64,000 bases of DNA from Phyllobacterium chamaecytisi (GCF_020164455.1 NZ_JAIQWW010000010.1:122201-186200), one strand, 5' to 3'; shown: positions 29,239 to 38,944, numbered from the stretch's first letter. Program-made: numbers and translations. Notes: generated from the sequence alone by a model not told the origin.

Positions 29239-30416
29239 TGTGGTTTCCCCTTGCTTTGCGTGTAAATCCTCGGGATATGATCTCTGAGCTGCGCATAAAG
29301 GCCGACGATATCGGTCCCCCAGCATGTGGCTGCTTCTTCATGCGTGATGGATTGATCACCCTGACGGCCGAGCAGCACGACCTGATCCCCATAGCGGGCT
29401 TCCGGAACATCGGTCAGGTCGATCCGGATATGTTCCAGGTGGGCGGGAGGCAGCAACCGGGCTCGCTGCCCCCGTATGAGGCCCACCGCACCGCTTGGAA
29501 TCTCCCGGGGAAGCCCGTCTCCCCACCCCATGCCAATCACCCCGAGGATCATCCCCGGAGTCTTCCCGAAAATGGCCGGTACGGGTCCGAGTGACGCATC
29601 GAGACGTTTGACCGAAACCAGGCTTGAACAAATGGATTTCAGTGCCGGGCGCAGTATCACCGGGCGGGTCGGCTTGTCGGACTCGGGCAGTCCAAAAAAC
29701 AGCGCTCCTGGATCAACGGCATCGAAGTCCAGGTCCGGATGGTTTAGCACGCCCTCTGTACTGGACATCATCACCACGGCGGGGCGCCAACCGAAACCGC
29801 TGGCCTCGCGCAAGATCGCCTGCATTCTGGCAAGTTGCTCATCCGCATCTGAACCTTGCACGGTCGGCAGTTCGCTCATGTGGGCGTAAATGCCCTCGAC
29901 TTGCACATCGGCAAGACCTGCCGCTGCGGCCAGAAGTTTTCCCGCATCGAAAGGCGTGGCCCCAGCGCGGAAGAACCCAAGGTCGACTTTTATGAACACA
30001 CGCAATCTCGGGATGGCAGCCCGCCATTGCTCCAGCTCTTCAATGCTCGAAACGCTGACGGTCAGATCAAGCGACTGAATGGTCGGCGCGGCCGCAGGCA
30101 GGGCACCTGGATAGAGCAGAAGCTGCTGGGATACCCCTTGCTGGCGAATGGCGATTGCATCGAGCAGGGAAGCCACCGCGAAACCATCGACCCCCTCCTT
30201 GGCCAAAGCAGAAGCGACCGGCCCTGCGCCGCATCCATATGCGTTGCGTTTCAGACAGGCATAAACCTTAACGTGGCAAGGCAGATGGCGGCGAAGTTGC
30301 CGGTAGTTGTGGCAAATGGCATCAAGGTCGATCTCGTACCAGCTACCGCGCAACATTGCGGCGCTGGCCTGATCTGCAGCGTGTACGCCTGATCGGGGCA
30401 ACGCAACGGTCCTCAT
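29235..30416 (-). CDS. Alanine-racemase-like PLP enzyme (393 aa)
   Basis: Fold-type III PLP enzyme of the alanine racemase family. The PLP-binding Lys lies in VYACLKRNAYGCGAGPVA (residues ~50-67), after the typical WYEIDLDAICHNYRQL start. The region that normally reads GYADG and carries the catalytic Tyr reads IGMGWGDGLPR here, so Tyr appears to be replaced by Trp. It is co-transcribed with an amino-acid importer, with four-base overlaps on both sides. It may racemise or otherwise process the imported amino acid rather than supply cell-wall D-alanine. Confidence 0.85.
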   Translation of the reverse strand: MRTVALPRSGVHAADQASAAMLRGSWYEIDLDAICHNYRQLRRHLPCHVKVYACLKRNAYGCGAGPVASALAKEGVDGFAVASLLDAIAIRQQGVSQQLLLYPGALPAAAPTIQSLDLTVSVSSIEELEQWRAAIPRLRVFIKVDLGFFRAGATPFDAGKLLAAAAGLADVQVEGIYAHMSELPTVQGSDADEQLARMQAILREASGFGWRPAVVMMSSTEGVLNHPDLDFDAVDPGALFFGLPESDKPTRPVILRPALKSICSSLVSVKRLDASLGPVPAIFGKTPGMILGVIGMGWGDGLPREIPSGAVGLIRGQRARLLPPAHLEHIRIDLTDVPEARYGDQVVLLGRQGDQSITHEEAATCWGTDIVGLYAQLRDHIPRIYTQSKGKPQ

Positions 30417-31171
30417 GGTGCCACTTTCTGCGATGCGGAGACTTTTGCGGCTGCCCTGTCACGTGGTCGGCTGTGGTTCTTGAGTTTGGCGCGTTGCTGA
30501 TGCTTTGCCATATGCCTTTCCAACCGGCCAAAGACATGAACGATCAGGAATGTGAAGCCGAGATAGATCAGGGCCGCCGATATGAAGACCTCGTACGGGG
30601 AAAAGGTCTGCGCCACGATCTTGCGAGCCGTCCCGGTCAATTCCATGAGAGTGATGGTGCTGGCGAGAGAACTCGCCTTCAGCATCAAGACGACCTCATT
30701 TGCGTACGCCGGAAGGGCGAGCCGAAAGCCGGCAGGAAGAACGATCCGTCTAATGCGCAGCGCGTAGGACATGCCGAGTGCTTTTGCAGCTTCGATTTCA
30801 CCAGAGGGAACCGCCCGAATTCCTCCACGCAAAATCTCTGTGGTATAGGCGCCATTGTTCAGGGAGAACGCGATGAGTGCGCACCAGTAAGGCTCTCTCA
30901 GTATACTCCAGGCGGCGCTTGAGCGTACCCACTCAAGCTGGCCGGCGCCGTAATAGAGGAGAAACAGTTGCACCAGCAGGGGCGTGCCCCGGAACACGAA
31001 CGTGTAGAGGACAATGGTATAGGAGAGAACGGAAGACGGCGATGTTCGCAACAGCGCAAGGGGAACCGCAAGGAGAAGGCCGATCGCAACGGAAGCTGCC
31101 GTCAATTGCGCCGTGAGCAGCATCCCTTCGAAAAGCAGGGGCAGAACTTCGACAATCAGGTGCAGGTTCAT
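30413..31171 (-). CDS. Polar amino-acid ABC transporter permease, HisM/ArtM-like (252 aa)
   Basis: Inner-membrane permease with about five helices. The family loop GEIEAAKALGMSYALRIRRI is present for ATPase docking, together with the early FVFRGTPLLVQLFLLYYG segment typical of HisQM-type permeases. A basic C-terminal tail (MAKHQQRAKLKNHSRPRDR) of ~25 residues is longer than usual. It overlaps the racemase start by four bases. Confidence 0.9.
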   Translation of the reverse strand: MNLHLIVEVLPLLFEGMLLTAQLTAASVAIGLLLAVPLALLRTSPSSVLSYTIVLYTFVFRGTPLLVQLFLLYYGAGQLEWVRSSAAWSILREPYWCALIAFSLNNGAYTTEILRGGIRAVPSGEIEAAKALGMSYALRIRRIVLPAGFRLALPAYANEVVLMLKASSLASTITLMELTGTARKIVAQTFSPYEVFISAALIYLGFTFLIVHVFGRLERHMAKHQQRAKLKNHSRPRDRAAAKVSASQKVAP

Positions 31172-31181
31172 GACGACCGTC

Positions 31182-31859
31182 TCATTGCGCGAACCGCACG
31201 CCGCGATCGGCGCGCCGCTGAAGCCATGTCAGGCCAATCAGCGAAACGGAGGTGAACAACAGATAGAGGCTGGCAGCGATCGAATAGAACGTCAGGGGGT
31301 CATGGGTTGATCCCGCAGCGATACTGGTCTTGCGCATCAGATCTTCAAGGCCGACCACGGAAATCAGCGCCGTATCCTTAAGCAGTGTGAGCCAAAGGTT
31401 GCCGAGCCCAGGCAGCGCGTAACGCCACATCTGGGGCAGGATGACGAGGCGCCACATGCAAAATCTCGACAGACCAAGAGCCTGAGCCGCCTCGATTTGC
31501 CCTGAAGGCACTGCCTGAATCGCTGCTCTGAAGACTTCGGTCGCGTAGGCGCCAAAAACGATCGTCAGTGCAAATACGCCGGCGGCAAATGCGTCGACCT
31601 CGACGTAGCGACCGAACATAGTTGTCAACGCAACCGTACCGCCAAAATACAGGATAAGAATAATCAGAAGTTCGGGAACACCGCGAACAAGCGTGGTGTA
31701 ACAGTCAGCGAGCCACCGGATAATCTGAAACCGGCTGCCTTTGGCCAAGGCTCCGCAGAGACCGACGCCGATACCCAGCGCCAGACTGGTGACTGCTGTG
31801 CGAAGTGTCGTGAATGCGCCAAGGGCGATTTGCTCGCCAAAGCCCTGCAATTCGATCAT
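31182..31859 (-). CDS. Polar amino-acid ABC transporter permease, HisQ/ArtQ-like (225 aa)
   Basis: Partner permease. The segment TLVRGVPELLIILILYFGG and the docking loop GQIEAAQALGLSRFCMWRLV define the family. ATG 31859 is preferred to TTG 31865 because GGGAGG sits six bases before it and it overlaps the ATPase stop (ATGA). The two permeases are ten bases apart and should form a heterodimer. Confidence 0.9.
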   Translation of the reverse strand: MIELQGFGEQIALGAFTTLRTAVTSLALGIGVGLCGALAKGSRFQIIRWLADCYTTLVRGVPELLIILILYFGGTVALTTMFGRYVEVDAFAAGVFALTIVFGAYATEVFRAAIQAVPSGQIEAAQALGLSRFCMWRLVILPQMWRYALPGLGNLWLTLLKDTALISVVGLEDLMRKTSIAAGSTHDPLTFYSIAASLYLLFTSVSLIGLTWLQRRADRGVRFAQ

Positions 31860-32665
31860 TGGCAACCTCCCTCAAGATGCGCTGAGAGAAACTGCCTGAA
31901 CCGCGGCGAGGAAGGCTTGCTGAAGAGTTGACCCGGATTGCCCTCCTCTTCGATCTGTCCCTGATGCAAAAATATGGTGTGGCTGGATACTTGACGGGCA
32001 AATCCGAGTTCATGCGTAACGATGAGCATCGTGCGTCCTTCATCGGCGAGCGCGCGAATGACCTTCAACACCTCCCCGACCAGTTCCGGGTCGAGCGCCG
32101 AGGTCGGTTCGTCAAACAGAAGGATTTCCGGTTGCATTGCCAGAGCACGTGCGATCGCCACCCTTTGTTGCTGCCCGCCGGAAAGATGAGCTGGATAATC
32201 GTTTCGTTTGTCGGCCAGGCCCACTTTCAGGAGCAGCTCCTCTGCCCGCAGGCACGCCTCCCCTTTAGAAATGCCAAGAACATGGATTGGTGCTTCGATG
32301 ATGTTCTCCAGAACAGTCTTGCACGACCAGAGGTTGAAGTGCTGGAAGACCATTCCCAGCTTGGCGCGTATGGCGTTGACCGCTTGGTAACCTGCAAGAC
32401 TTCCGCCCTTCCTGACGCGTCTGCCGGAAATCCAGATTTCACCTTCCGTAGGCTCTTCCAGAAAGTTCAGGCAGCGCAAAAAAGTGCTTTTTCCAGAACC
32501 GCTGCTCCCAAGGACGGCGATGACATCGCCGCGCTGCGCGGTCATGGAAATCCCTTTGAGGACTTCGAGCGTACCAAAGCGCTTCTTCAGATTTTTGACG
32601 CGCAGCGGGGCGTTGATGTCAGAAATGAGGGGCTGAAATTGACCGTTGTCAGATTGCGTATGCAC
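31856..32665 (-). CDS. Polar amino-acid ABC transporter ATPase, HisP-like (269 aa)
   Basis: Complete ABC ATPase: Walker A GSSGSGKSTFL, Q-loop GMVFQHFNLW, signature LSGGQQQRVAIARAL, Walker B ILLFDEPTSALDPEL, H-loop TLIVTHELGF-type region. It is most like HisP/OccP amino-acid or opine importers. First gene of the five-gene operon; a 98-base gap separates it from the AraC regulator gene upstream, which likely controls it. Confidence 0.92.
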   Translation of the reverse strand: MHTQSDNGQFQPLISDINAPLRVKNLKKRFGTLEVLKGISMTAQRGDVIAVLGSSGSGKSTFLRCLNFLEEPTEGEIWISGRRVRKGGSLAGYQAVNAIRAKLGMVFQHFNLWSCKTVLENIIEAPIHVLGISKGEACLRAEELLLKVGLADKRNDYPAHLSGGQQQRVAIARALAMQPEILLFDEPTSALDPELVGEVLKVIRALADEGRTMLIVTHELGFARQVSSHTIFLHQGQIEEEGNPGQLFSKPSSPRFRQFLSAHLEGGCQ

Positions 32666-32763
32666 TGGAGACCCTCGTTTGCTTTTCGCGAAGATGCGAC
32701 AGCCAGCGCGAGGGTGCTTGCAGTAAATTGATGCAGGTGCGGGATCTGATCAGTAAATCATGG

Positions 32764-33654
32764 TTATGCCTTGCACGGCCAGGTGCCGCGATAGGCCACG
32801 GGGGTCATACCCACTTCCCGGCGAAAGGCATTGGAAAAATGGCTCGAACTGGAGAAGCCACATGACAGCGCGATATCGGTGACCGGCATCGAGGAATGGC
32901 GCAGAAAGTCCTTTGCCCGCTCGATCCTGCGCCGGATGATGAAGGCATAGGGCGGACAGCCAAGCGTTTGCCTGAACGCCCGGCAAAAGTGCGGAACGCT
33001 CAAACCGGCAAGCGCGGCCAGTTGCAACAGCGACAAGTCCGCCGTGAGGTCATCATCAATTCTCTGAATCACCCGGTCAAGGTTCATCGGGGCGAGCCCG
33101 CCTTTGCGGACAGCGGCCGGATATCTTTGCCTGCGCATCAGCTGGGCGAAGATTGTGGCCGTATAGCTCTCCACCAGCATGGCGCTGAGAGGATTGCGGT
33201 CACGGATCTCTGCGCCTATCCCGCGCGCTGCGTTGAGGATGATGGGATCCTCGAAGCCGAGATCCGGCGAGAGCGACGGCAGCGCCTCGAGTGGCATCCC
33301 GGCAAGAAGCTCTGCCACATGTGCCGGTTTGACCTGGATCGCCAGATAGGCCGCCGTCGAGGCGCCGGCTTCCCAGCCCCGCCAGCTGCATCCGGCGGGA
33401 ACAAACAGGATTGCGCCTGGCTTTCGGGGTACAAATCCGGCGTTCCTGCCATCTATGAAGTATTGGCCACGCTCTGAGTTGCCCTGCACATTGAGAAGGA
33501 CGACGTGCCGGCTGGAGGTGATCGCCGTCTCCTCCTTGGCCAGCCCGTTGCGCCGGACAAGATCCGCCTCCACGCGATGCCACGACCTCTTGTCACGGGA
33601 GGTTGTCCGGCAGTCACCGACCTTGAAGGTAGGCTGCGGCGTGGCCATCGTCAT
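32764..33654 (-). CDS. AraC-family transcriptional regulator (296 aa)
   Basis: The C-terminal AraC DNA-binding domain has two helix-turn-helices (LLQLAALAGLSVPHFCRAFR and VTDIALSCGFSSSSHFSNAF). The N-terminal half is a cupin-like sensor with FVPRKPGAILFVPAGCSWRG. It overlaps the XRE regulator gene by four bases and precedes the amino-acid transporter operon on the same strand, so it probably senses the imported compound. Its sensor domain is clearly related to that of the 36700 regulator. Confidence 0.88.
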   Translation of the reverse strand: MTMATPQPTFKVGDCRTTSRDKRSWHRVEADLVRRNGLAKEETAITSSRHVVLLNVQGNSERGQYFIDGRNAGFVPRKPGAILFVPAGCSWRGWEAGASTAAYLAIQVKPAHVAELLAGMPLEALPSLSPDLGFEDPIILNAARGIGAEIRDRNPLSAMLVESYTATIFAQLMRRQRYPAAVRKGGLAPMNLDRVIQRIDDDLTADLSLLQLAALAGLSVPHFCRAFRQTLGCPPYAFIIRRRIERAKDFLRHSSMPVTDIALSCGFSSSSHFSNAFRREVGMTPVAYRGTWPCKA

Positions 33655-34232
33655 GCCCGCCCCCGATCCTCATCGGGTGCAGAACCCGTCCGCCCTGCCC
33701 CATATGTGTCCGGTGACGCGCCGTACCCGTTTTCTGTCTTCGGCAGCGGGCATGCCATGGCGTCCCCGTGCAGAGCGGCCAATTCCTCGCCTAAAGCGGC
33801 GATGAATGAGGATACGCGGCGGCGCGTGCGGGGAGGCAGCCGCATCACCCCTTCAATCAGCCGGCGCCCCTCGCTGCTTGCTATGAATGTGATCCGCTCG
33901 TCGACCGGGAGCGAGGCCACCTCGCCTTCCAGCCTTGCATTGCCCGGCAGACCTTCAAAGAAACGGCCGACGGGCACACCGAGAAATGTCGCGATTTCAA
34001 ACAGCATGGACGCACTGATGCGGTTTCTGCCGTTCTCGTATTTTTGCAGTTGCTGCGGGCTTACCTGGACAGCGTGGGCAAGCTCGGCCTGCTTCACATT
34101 TGAATGGATGCGCACGGCGGCAACCTGACGCCCGACATAAAGATCAGCAGCATGCGGCACCTCGCTCGCGGATGCTTGCGGGTAACGCGGGTGCGGCTGC
34201 TTTTCCGTCAGCTGGATCTTCCGGCGCTGCAT
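33651..34232 (-). CDS. XRE-family regulator (193 aa)
   Basis: An N-terminal helix-turn-helix (RIHSNVKQAELAHAVQVSPQ followed by QLQKYENGRNRI) of the Cro/C1 type is followed by ~90 residues with no known domain. A good ribosome site (GGGGAG, seven bases) precedes ATG 34232. It is translationally coupled to the AraC gene, so the two may act together on the transporter operon. Similar short XRE proteins are common in rhizobial accessory DNA. Confidence 0.85.
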   Translation of the reverse strand: MQRRKIQLTEKQPHPRYPQASASEVPHAADLYVGRQVAAVRIHSNVKQAELAHAVQVSPQQLQKYENGRNRISASMLFEIATFLGVPVGRFFEGLPGNARLEGEVASLPVDERITFIASSEGRRLIEGVMRLPPRTRRRVSSFIAALGEELAALHGDAMACPLPKTENGYGASPDTYGAGRTGSAPDEDRGRA

Positions 34233-34483
34233 CTGTCACTCCCCGTAGAATGAAAATCTCGCCGCACGTCCCGACCGAAGACCGACTGAACCTGCAAAGG
34301 ATTCCGCAGATCGGCACCCGGGCGAAACTGCTTTGCCCGCGCTAAGTGTCGGCACACCTCCCGCCTCCCCATCGCGATCGTCTCGCGGTTCACACCGAGA
34401 AGACGCAGGCCTCATAATAACTATATTATATACTATCGTTTAATTTTCAATCTCTTTAGAGCGTGGAAACCCACCATAGAGTC

Positions 34484-34726
34484 ATGCTTTTTCGTGGCAT
34501 GGCGAACGATCCTCACGCTTTACGCAAGCTAGTGGCTCTCAACATTCGTATAAAGCGAGTGGAGTTGGACATCACGCAAGAGGAGTTGGCTCACCGTGCA
34601 GAACTATCCCAAGCGTATCTGAGCGGAATCGAGCGCAATAAACGCAGCCCGTCTATCGATACCATTCAACGGATCGCTGATGCGTTAGGTATGCTAGCCC
34701 ACGACTTGCTTAAGCCGCGCGCGTAA
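34484..34726 (+). CDS. Small XRE-family DNA-binding protein (80 aa)
   Basis: Almost the whole protein is a Cro/C1 helix-turn-helix: LNIRIKRVELDITQEELAHR, AELSQAYLSGIERNKRSPSI, DTIQRIADALG. The start is uncertain (GTG 34463, ATG 34484 or ATG 34499); no strong ribosome site is seen. The upstream 60 bases are AT-rich and could hold its promoter. It is divergent from the XRE-AraC pair and may be autoregulatory. Confidence 0.8.
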   Translation: MLFRGMANDPHALRKLVALNIRIKRVELDITQEELAHRAELSQAYLSGIERNKRSPSIDTIQRIADALGMLAHDLLKPRA

Positions 34727-35388
34727 ACTCGTGGCTCTAAGTGGACAACCCAGAGACGAACTCTCCCGAATATTCGACGTCTCTGCAATCAAGCCACCTG
34801 GTCTAAGTGTATCTGTCTTCCTGGCCCTTTAGCCGACGCGAAAACATTGGTCGCGACCTGATCTTGACGGCGCCTCCGCTCCAAATTAGCAAGAGGATAT
34901 AGCCAGTTGCCAAGCCCACAAAACGTAATTCGTGTCCCGAATCTTAGCGCGTGACCGATGGTCTGGCCACGTTACAGTCGTCTATAACGCTTCAAATATC
35001 GAATTTATCAGGATCCACTCGCCCCGAACTGACCGAAGAACGCCGCATTGTTTTACTCGGGCAATTCAGGCTGATCCAGCGGAGCAAAGTAACCTTCGGC
35101 CGGCGTTTCGTTCCAGGCGGCAACGTGCAAACACGCACGGGAGCTTACTGCCTCCTAGGAGACCGCGACGATGGTCATGCACCCGTCTCATGTGGAGAAG
35201 CAAGCAGGCGATGTCGGTTTCCTTATATAGCCGCAAGTAGGCTTTCGGGACTGTCACCGAACCAGTTAAGCGAATATCGCTAAGCAGCGCATCCCCACTT
35301 TATGTCGCGCGCCCGCGCTGGAGCCGCGGTAAAAGCCACGAGAAAATGTTGTAGGATTAATGATCGAAGGAGAAATACAGCCTTAAAG
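34727..35388. other. Gene-free stretch
   Basis: 662 bases with only short open frames lacking recognisable domains, codon bias or ribosome sites. No repeat or RNA gene was recognised. It separates the transporter region from the MFS/AraC/CmoA-like module, and could be remnant DNA at an insertion boundary. Confidence 0.4.
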
Positions 35389-36696
35389 CTATTCAGCTCT
35401 TTGATACGGACCCAAGCGGAAAGCGACCAGCGCCATAGTACTGAGAGCAAGGATACCGGCGAACACCAGGAATATCGTAGAAGGACTCAACTTATCAGAA
35501 ACCACCGCCCCCATTCCAAGAAGGATCAGACTAAGAAACATGCCGCTGCAATGCAAAGCGCCTTTTGCCCGGCCCAACGCTGCTCGCGGAACGCTTGATT
35601 GAAGCCTGACCTCAACGGCAACCCTGCCCAGATTGTAGAGTATGCCAAGTACAGCGAAAGCGAGTAGCGCCCACGGCAAATTCAAGATTTTCAGCGCTGC
35701 AAATGAGATAGCGGCAAGGGCGAGTATGACCAATTGCAAGATTGAGATATCCATAACCCGCATCAGCGGGACAAGAAGTATGGCACCCAGAATGGAGCCA
35801 GCGGACCAAGCGCTTTCAAGCTGTCCAAAATCAATCGCGCTGCCTCCCAGTTCTTCAAATACAAAGCTCGGACTAACAACGCTTACCATCATGCCGCAGA
35901 CGTACAGAAGCGTGTAGATGGTTGCCAATAAGAGCAAATGGCCATCGAAATGCAGTCCGGATCCTTTTGTATCGACTATATCACGGGCGTCTTGGGCAGG
36001 AAGTGGTTCATGTCGGACGAAACACATGCAGCATACAGATAACGCAAAGGCCAAGGCTAACGCTGCCAGTGTAACCATCGGGGTGCAGACCTGGAGTAGG
36101 ACACCGGTGATTGCTGCTGCCGACAGACTTCCTGACTGCGTCAAGAAGCAAACGATGCAATTCGCTGTCGAGAGGGAATAAACAGCACCGACGGATGGTA
36201 TCATAGACTGGGAAGCCGTGAGTGCGACCCGGTCACACATCGCGAAAGGGATCGTTGACAACCAGATTGCCCAATGGGGATCCGACGTAGTCATGACTAC
36301 CCCGAGCACTAGCATGGCTAAGAAGCGGACAAAATCTGCGATCAACCAAAGGAGACGTCGATCGTAATGATCAGACATCCATCCTGCGAGCGGGCTCGCG
36401 ATCAACTCTGCCATGCTCAGAGAGGCGAAAAACGCTGCTACGGCTGATACGCCGTGTCCCGAAACAACAAGGATCCAGGCACAGGCAAAGTTGTAGGAAT
36501 TCCGCCCGATGGCCGAAGCAAACGTGCTCGCGAGATACCAGTTGAACGACGGCGATGCATAGTCTGCGACGGAACAGAATCGTGGCATCAATAGCTTTCG
36601 AGTTGGTCGTGCAATCATCGTGATGAAATTCAAGACAGTCACGCTTTCAGATCCGTGCCGCGCTTTAGAAATTGTGCCAAAATATTCCCGGCGCAC
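35389..36696 (-). CDS. MFS transporter (435 aa)
   Basis: About twelve hydrophobic segments. The loop 2-3 motif ASPLAGWMSDHYDRRLLWLI is the MFS-3 / multidrug-efflux A-like motif (G-x3-D-x-x-D/RR). Such proteins export small molecules by proton antiport. The start is unclear: GTG 36696, four bases after the AraC gene, or internal ATG 36618 or 36588, none with a good ribosome site. It is operonic with the 36700 regulator. The GC content is visibly lower than in region 1, suggesting separate acquisition. Confidence 0.82.
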   Translation of the reverse strand: MRREYFGTISKARHGSESVTVLNFITMIARPTRKLLMPRFCSVADYASPSFNWYLASTFASAIGRNSYNFACAWILVVSGHGVSAVAAFFASLSMAELIASPLAGWMSDHYDRRLLWLIADFVRFLAMLVLGVVMTTSDPHWAIWLSTIPFAMCDRVALTASQSMIPSVGAVYSLSTANCIVCFLTQSGSLSAAAITGVLLQVCTPMVTLAALALAFALSVCCMCFVRHEPLPAQDARDIVDTKGSGLHFDGHLLLLATIYTLLYVCGMMVSVVSPSFVFEELGGSAIDFGQLESAWSAGSILGAILLVPLMRVMDISILQLVILALAAISFAALKILNLPWALLAFAVLGILYNLGRVAVEVRLQSSVPRAALGRAKGALHCSGMFLSLILLGMGAVVSDKLSPSTIFLVFAGILALSTMALVAFRLGPYQRAE

Positions 36697-36699
36697 GGA

Positions 36700-37581
36700 T
36701 CAGCAGCGCCACCTTCTTCGGAACCGCGACGGTGCGGCGCCAAAGGCTTGTTTGAAAGCTACGGTAAAATGACTTGAACTCGAAAACCCGCATTCCAGTG
36801 CAATCTCGGTCGCCGGAAGATCGGTGGCACGAAGAAGGTCGACCGCGAATTTCAACTGTTGTGTTAAAACATATGAATGAGGTGTTTTGCCTGTAGACTG
36901 CTTGAACGCGCGAAAGAAATGACGTCGACTTGCGCCACTTTCTCGTATGAGTTCATCAACGCTAGGAGGGTTCGCCGGTCGGCTCTCGATCATGGCGTTG
37001 ATCCGCTTAAGACTATGCGATGATAGTCCACCCTTAACTGGCTGCAGACCGACGCCATTAAGCCTGAGTAACCCTACGAACAACTGGATGACCTGGCTTT
37101 CAGCCATGATAACACTAATGGGATCGGGGTTATTGAGCTCCGCCGCGATCCGTTGAAGCGAGTATTCGATCATAACGTCTCTAAATCCGATAGCGGGCCT
37201 TAAACCCACCAGGTATCTAGAATCGATCCGTTGGTTGATGAATGTGGTGTCGACAGATACGAAGAGATACGAAGCGATGGGGTCTCCCTCATCCCATCCT
37301 TTCCATTCACGGTGAGCAGGTACGAAAACAACAGAGCCCGGGCGGCGCGGGGTAAACCCAATCGAACGCCCTTCGACGAAATCCTCCCCAGAGCATGCCC
37401 CGCCCTTCAGGTTGATCAGAAACGAATGCTGGTCACGGGCAATATGCGTCTCCTGACGCGCTAACCCGGTTCTTTTAACGATGTGGGCGCGCACCATGCC
37501 CCAATCGATGAAGTGGTCGACCAGAGTTTGATGAACCGAGCGGCGGACGTCGTCGGGTCGAGGTTGAGATGGCTCCGTCAA
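36700..37581 (-). CDS. AraC-family transcriptional regulator (293 aa)
   Basis: The C-terminal double helix-turn-helix has SVDELIRESGASRRHFFRAF and LPATEIALECGFSSSSHFTV. The N-terminal sensor has FTPRRPGSVVFVPAHREWKG, matching the 32764 regulator closely in spacing and residues. It is divergent from the CmoA-like gene (257-base gap) and co-directional with the MFS gene, so it likely controls both. Confidence 0.88.
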   Translation of the reverse strand: MTEPSQPRPDDVRRSVHQTLVDHFIDWGMVRAHIVKRTGLARQETHIARDQHSFLINLKGGACSGEDFVEGRSIGFTPRRPGSVVFVPAHREWKGWDEGDPIASYLFVSVDTTFINQRIDSRYLVGLRPAIGFRDVMIEYSLQRIAAELNNPDPISVIMAESQVIQLFVGLLRLNGVGLQPVKGGLSSHSLKRINAMIESRPANPPSVDELIRESGASRRHFFRAFKQSTGKTPHSYVLTQQLKFAVDLLRATDLPATEIALECGFSSSSHFTVAFKQAFGAAPSRFRRRWRC

Positions 37582-37838
37582 GAGGCGATCCCTCCAAAGA
37601 ACTAATCACAACGGATTATAGATTCATCTGAGGTTGTCAAACAATCCGGCGGCAACCCCCAGTTGGCGAAGTTGGCACTTTCATAAAAAAACGGCATGGC
37701 GGTGAAAGCGCATTATCGAGCAGCCGTCTACCAACTATCCGACGACACGCTGGCGGCAGATCGACACCAGACTGCGCAATACCTCTTACAGTCCGGCGGC
37801 ATCGTACCCTGGAGTGCAATCATGGAGGTGGTACCACG

Positions 37839-38825
37839 ATGCAAGCTTTCACGGACTTTATCGCAGAATGCGACCGCGGCCCGCGTTTGAACCAACTCGC
37901 CGGATTCTTTGCGGAGACCGCGGCCGGCAAGGGTGGAATGCCTATTCGCAAACCCGTCGTCGATACGCGGCTTTTGCCATATGACACACTCCTTCTTCGG
38001 TTTGTCGAACTACATTCCCGCCGCCAAGGTTTTTTCGACCAACACTATCACAGTAGCATTCCGTACCGCCTGGAGGAGGAATGCCGCATGGCGCATGCAC
38101 TCCTGCGATACAGCCAATTGAACACGAATGGCGTGTTGCTCTACAGCCTTGGCACTGCCGAAGGTACAATGGCTCGCACTCTATCCGAAATGAGCTGCGG
38201 GAGTATCCGATCCTTGTCGTGCAGCCCGAACGAGGAGAATTACAAATGCTTTATGGCTTTTGGGGAGCCCACTTATGCCAGCTTTTTCCTCGGTCCCTTT
38301 CATCGGTTGACCAAGGAGCACCTCCGTTCCAACAAGAATCTTGAACGGTTTTCCGAAGGGTTCGACTTCATCTTGGAAGATACTACGTTTCAGATGTACT
38401 CACCCAATCGGAAAAAGCAGATCGAGTTTATCGCTCAACATCTCAAAGTTGACGGCATCCTGTTGTTGCTGGAGAAGTTCCGGGCCGTTGATCCCGAAGA
38501 CTACCGCGGACGTGAATCTCAAAAGGACTTTGGCTTCAAGACGCATTACTTCGGCGCCAAGGAGATAGCGCGGAAGACGAAGCGCGTGCTTACAACAATG
38601 CACGACAGCCAAGTGACTTTGGCAGAGATCGCGAGCGCCATATACGCGCGATTTAGCCACTGCATCGTCACATGGAACAGCGGAAACTTCTATGGTCTGG
38701 CCGCCAGCAACAGCAGAGAGAATCTTCGGCGTTATCTATCATCGATGGTTTATCCTGCGATACCGCTCGAATACGTCTATGAGCCGGAGCCTTATACCGA
38801 TCTCGCGAGGTGGGTGAGAACCTGA
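37839..38825 (+). CDS. CmoA-like SAM-dependent methyltransferase family protein (328 aa)
   Basis: The SAM-binding strand-loop reads VLLYSLGTAEGTMARTL. Downstream, DGILLLLEKF and a tail with EIARKTKRVLTTMHDSQVTL then TWNSGNFYGLAAS follow the layout of the CmoA (carboxy-SAM synthase) C-terminus (LVLSEKF ... EISxKR ... NFxSLVA). About 90 N-terminal residues precede the fold, longer than CmoA. ATG 37839 follows GGAGG by ten bases. With a divergent AraC and an MFS exporter, it may make a small exported molecule; this is inference. Confidence 0.65.
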   Translation: MQAFTDFIAECDRGPRLNQLAGFFAETAAGKGGMPIRKPVVDTRLLPYDTLLLRFVELHSRRQGFFDQHYHSSIPYRLEEECRMAHALLRYSQLNTNGVLLYSLGTAEGTMARTLSEMSCGSIRSLSCSPNEENYKCFMAFGEPTYASFFLGPFHRLTKEHLRSNKNLERFSEGFDFILEDTTFQMYSPNRKKQIEFIAQHLKVDGILLLLEKFRAVDPEDYRGRESQKDFGFKTHYFGAKEIARKTKRVLTTMHDSQVTLAEIASAIYARFSHCIVTWNSGNFYGLAASNSRENLRRYLSSMVYPAIPLEYVYEPEPYTDLARWVRT

Positions 38826-38944
38826 GATCAGGCTCCCGGTTCTAACCCCTATCCATCTGATGAGTAGCAGTCATACGCTAGAGTAGGGAAACAGGTGTGC
38901 AGTCGATAACCCGCAAAGCGCCAGCAGGAATATCGGAAAGGTGC

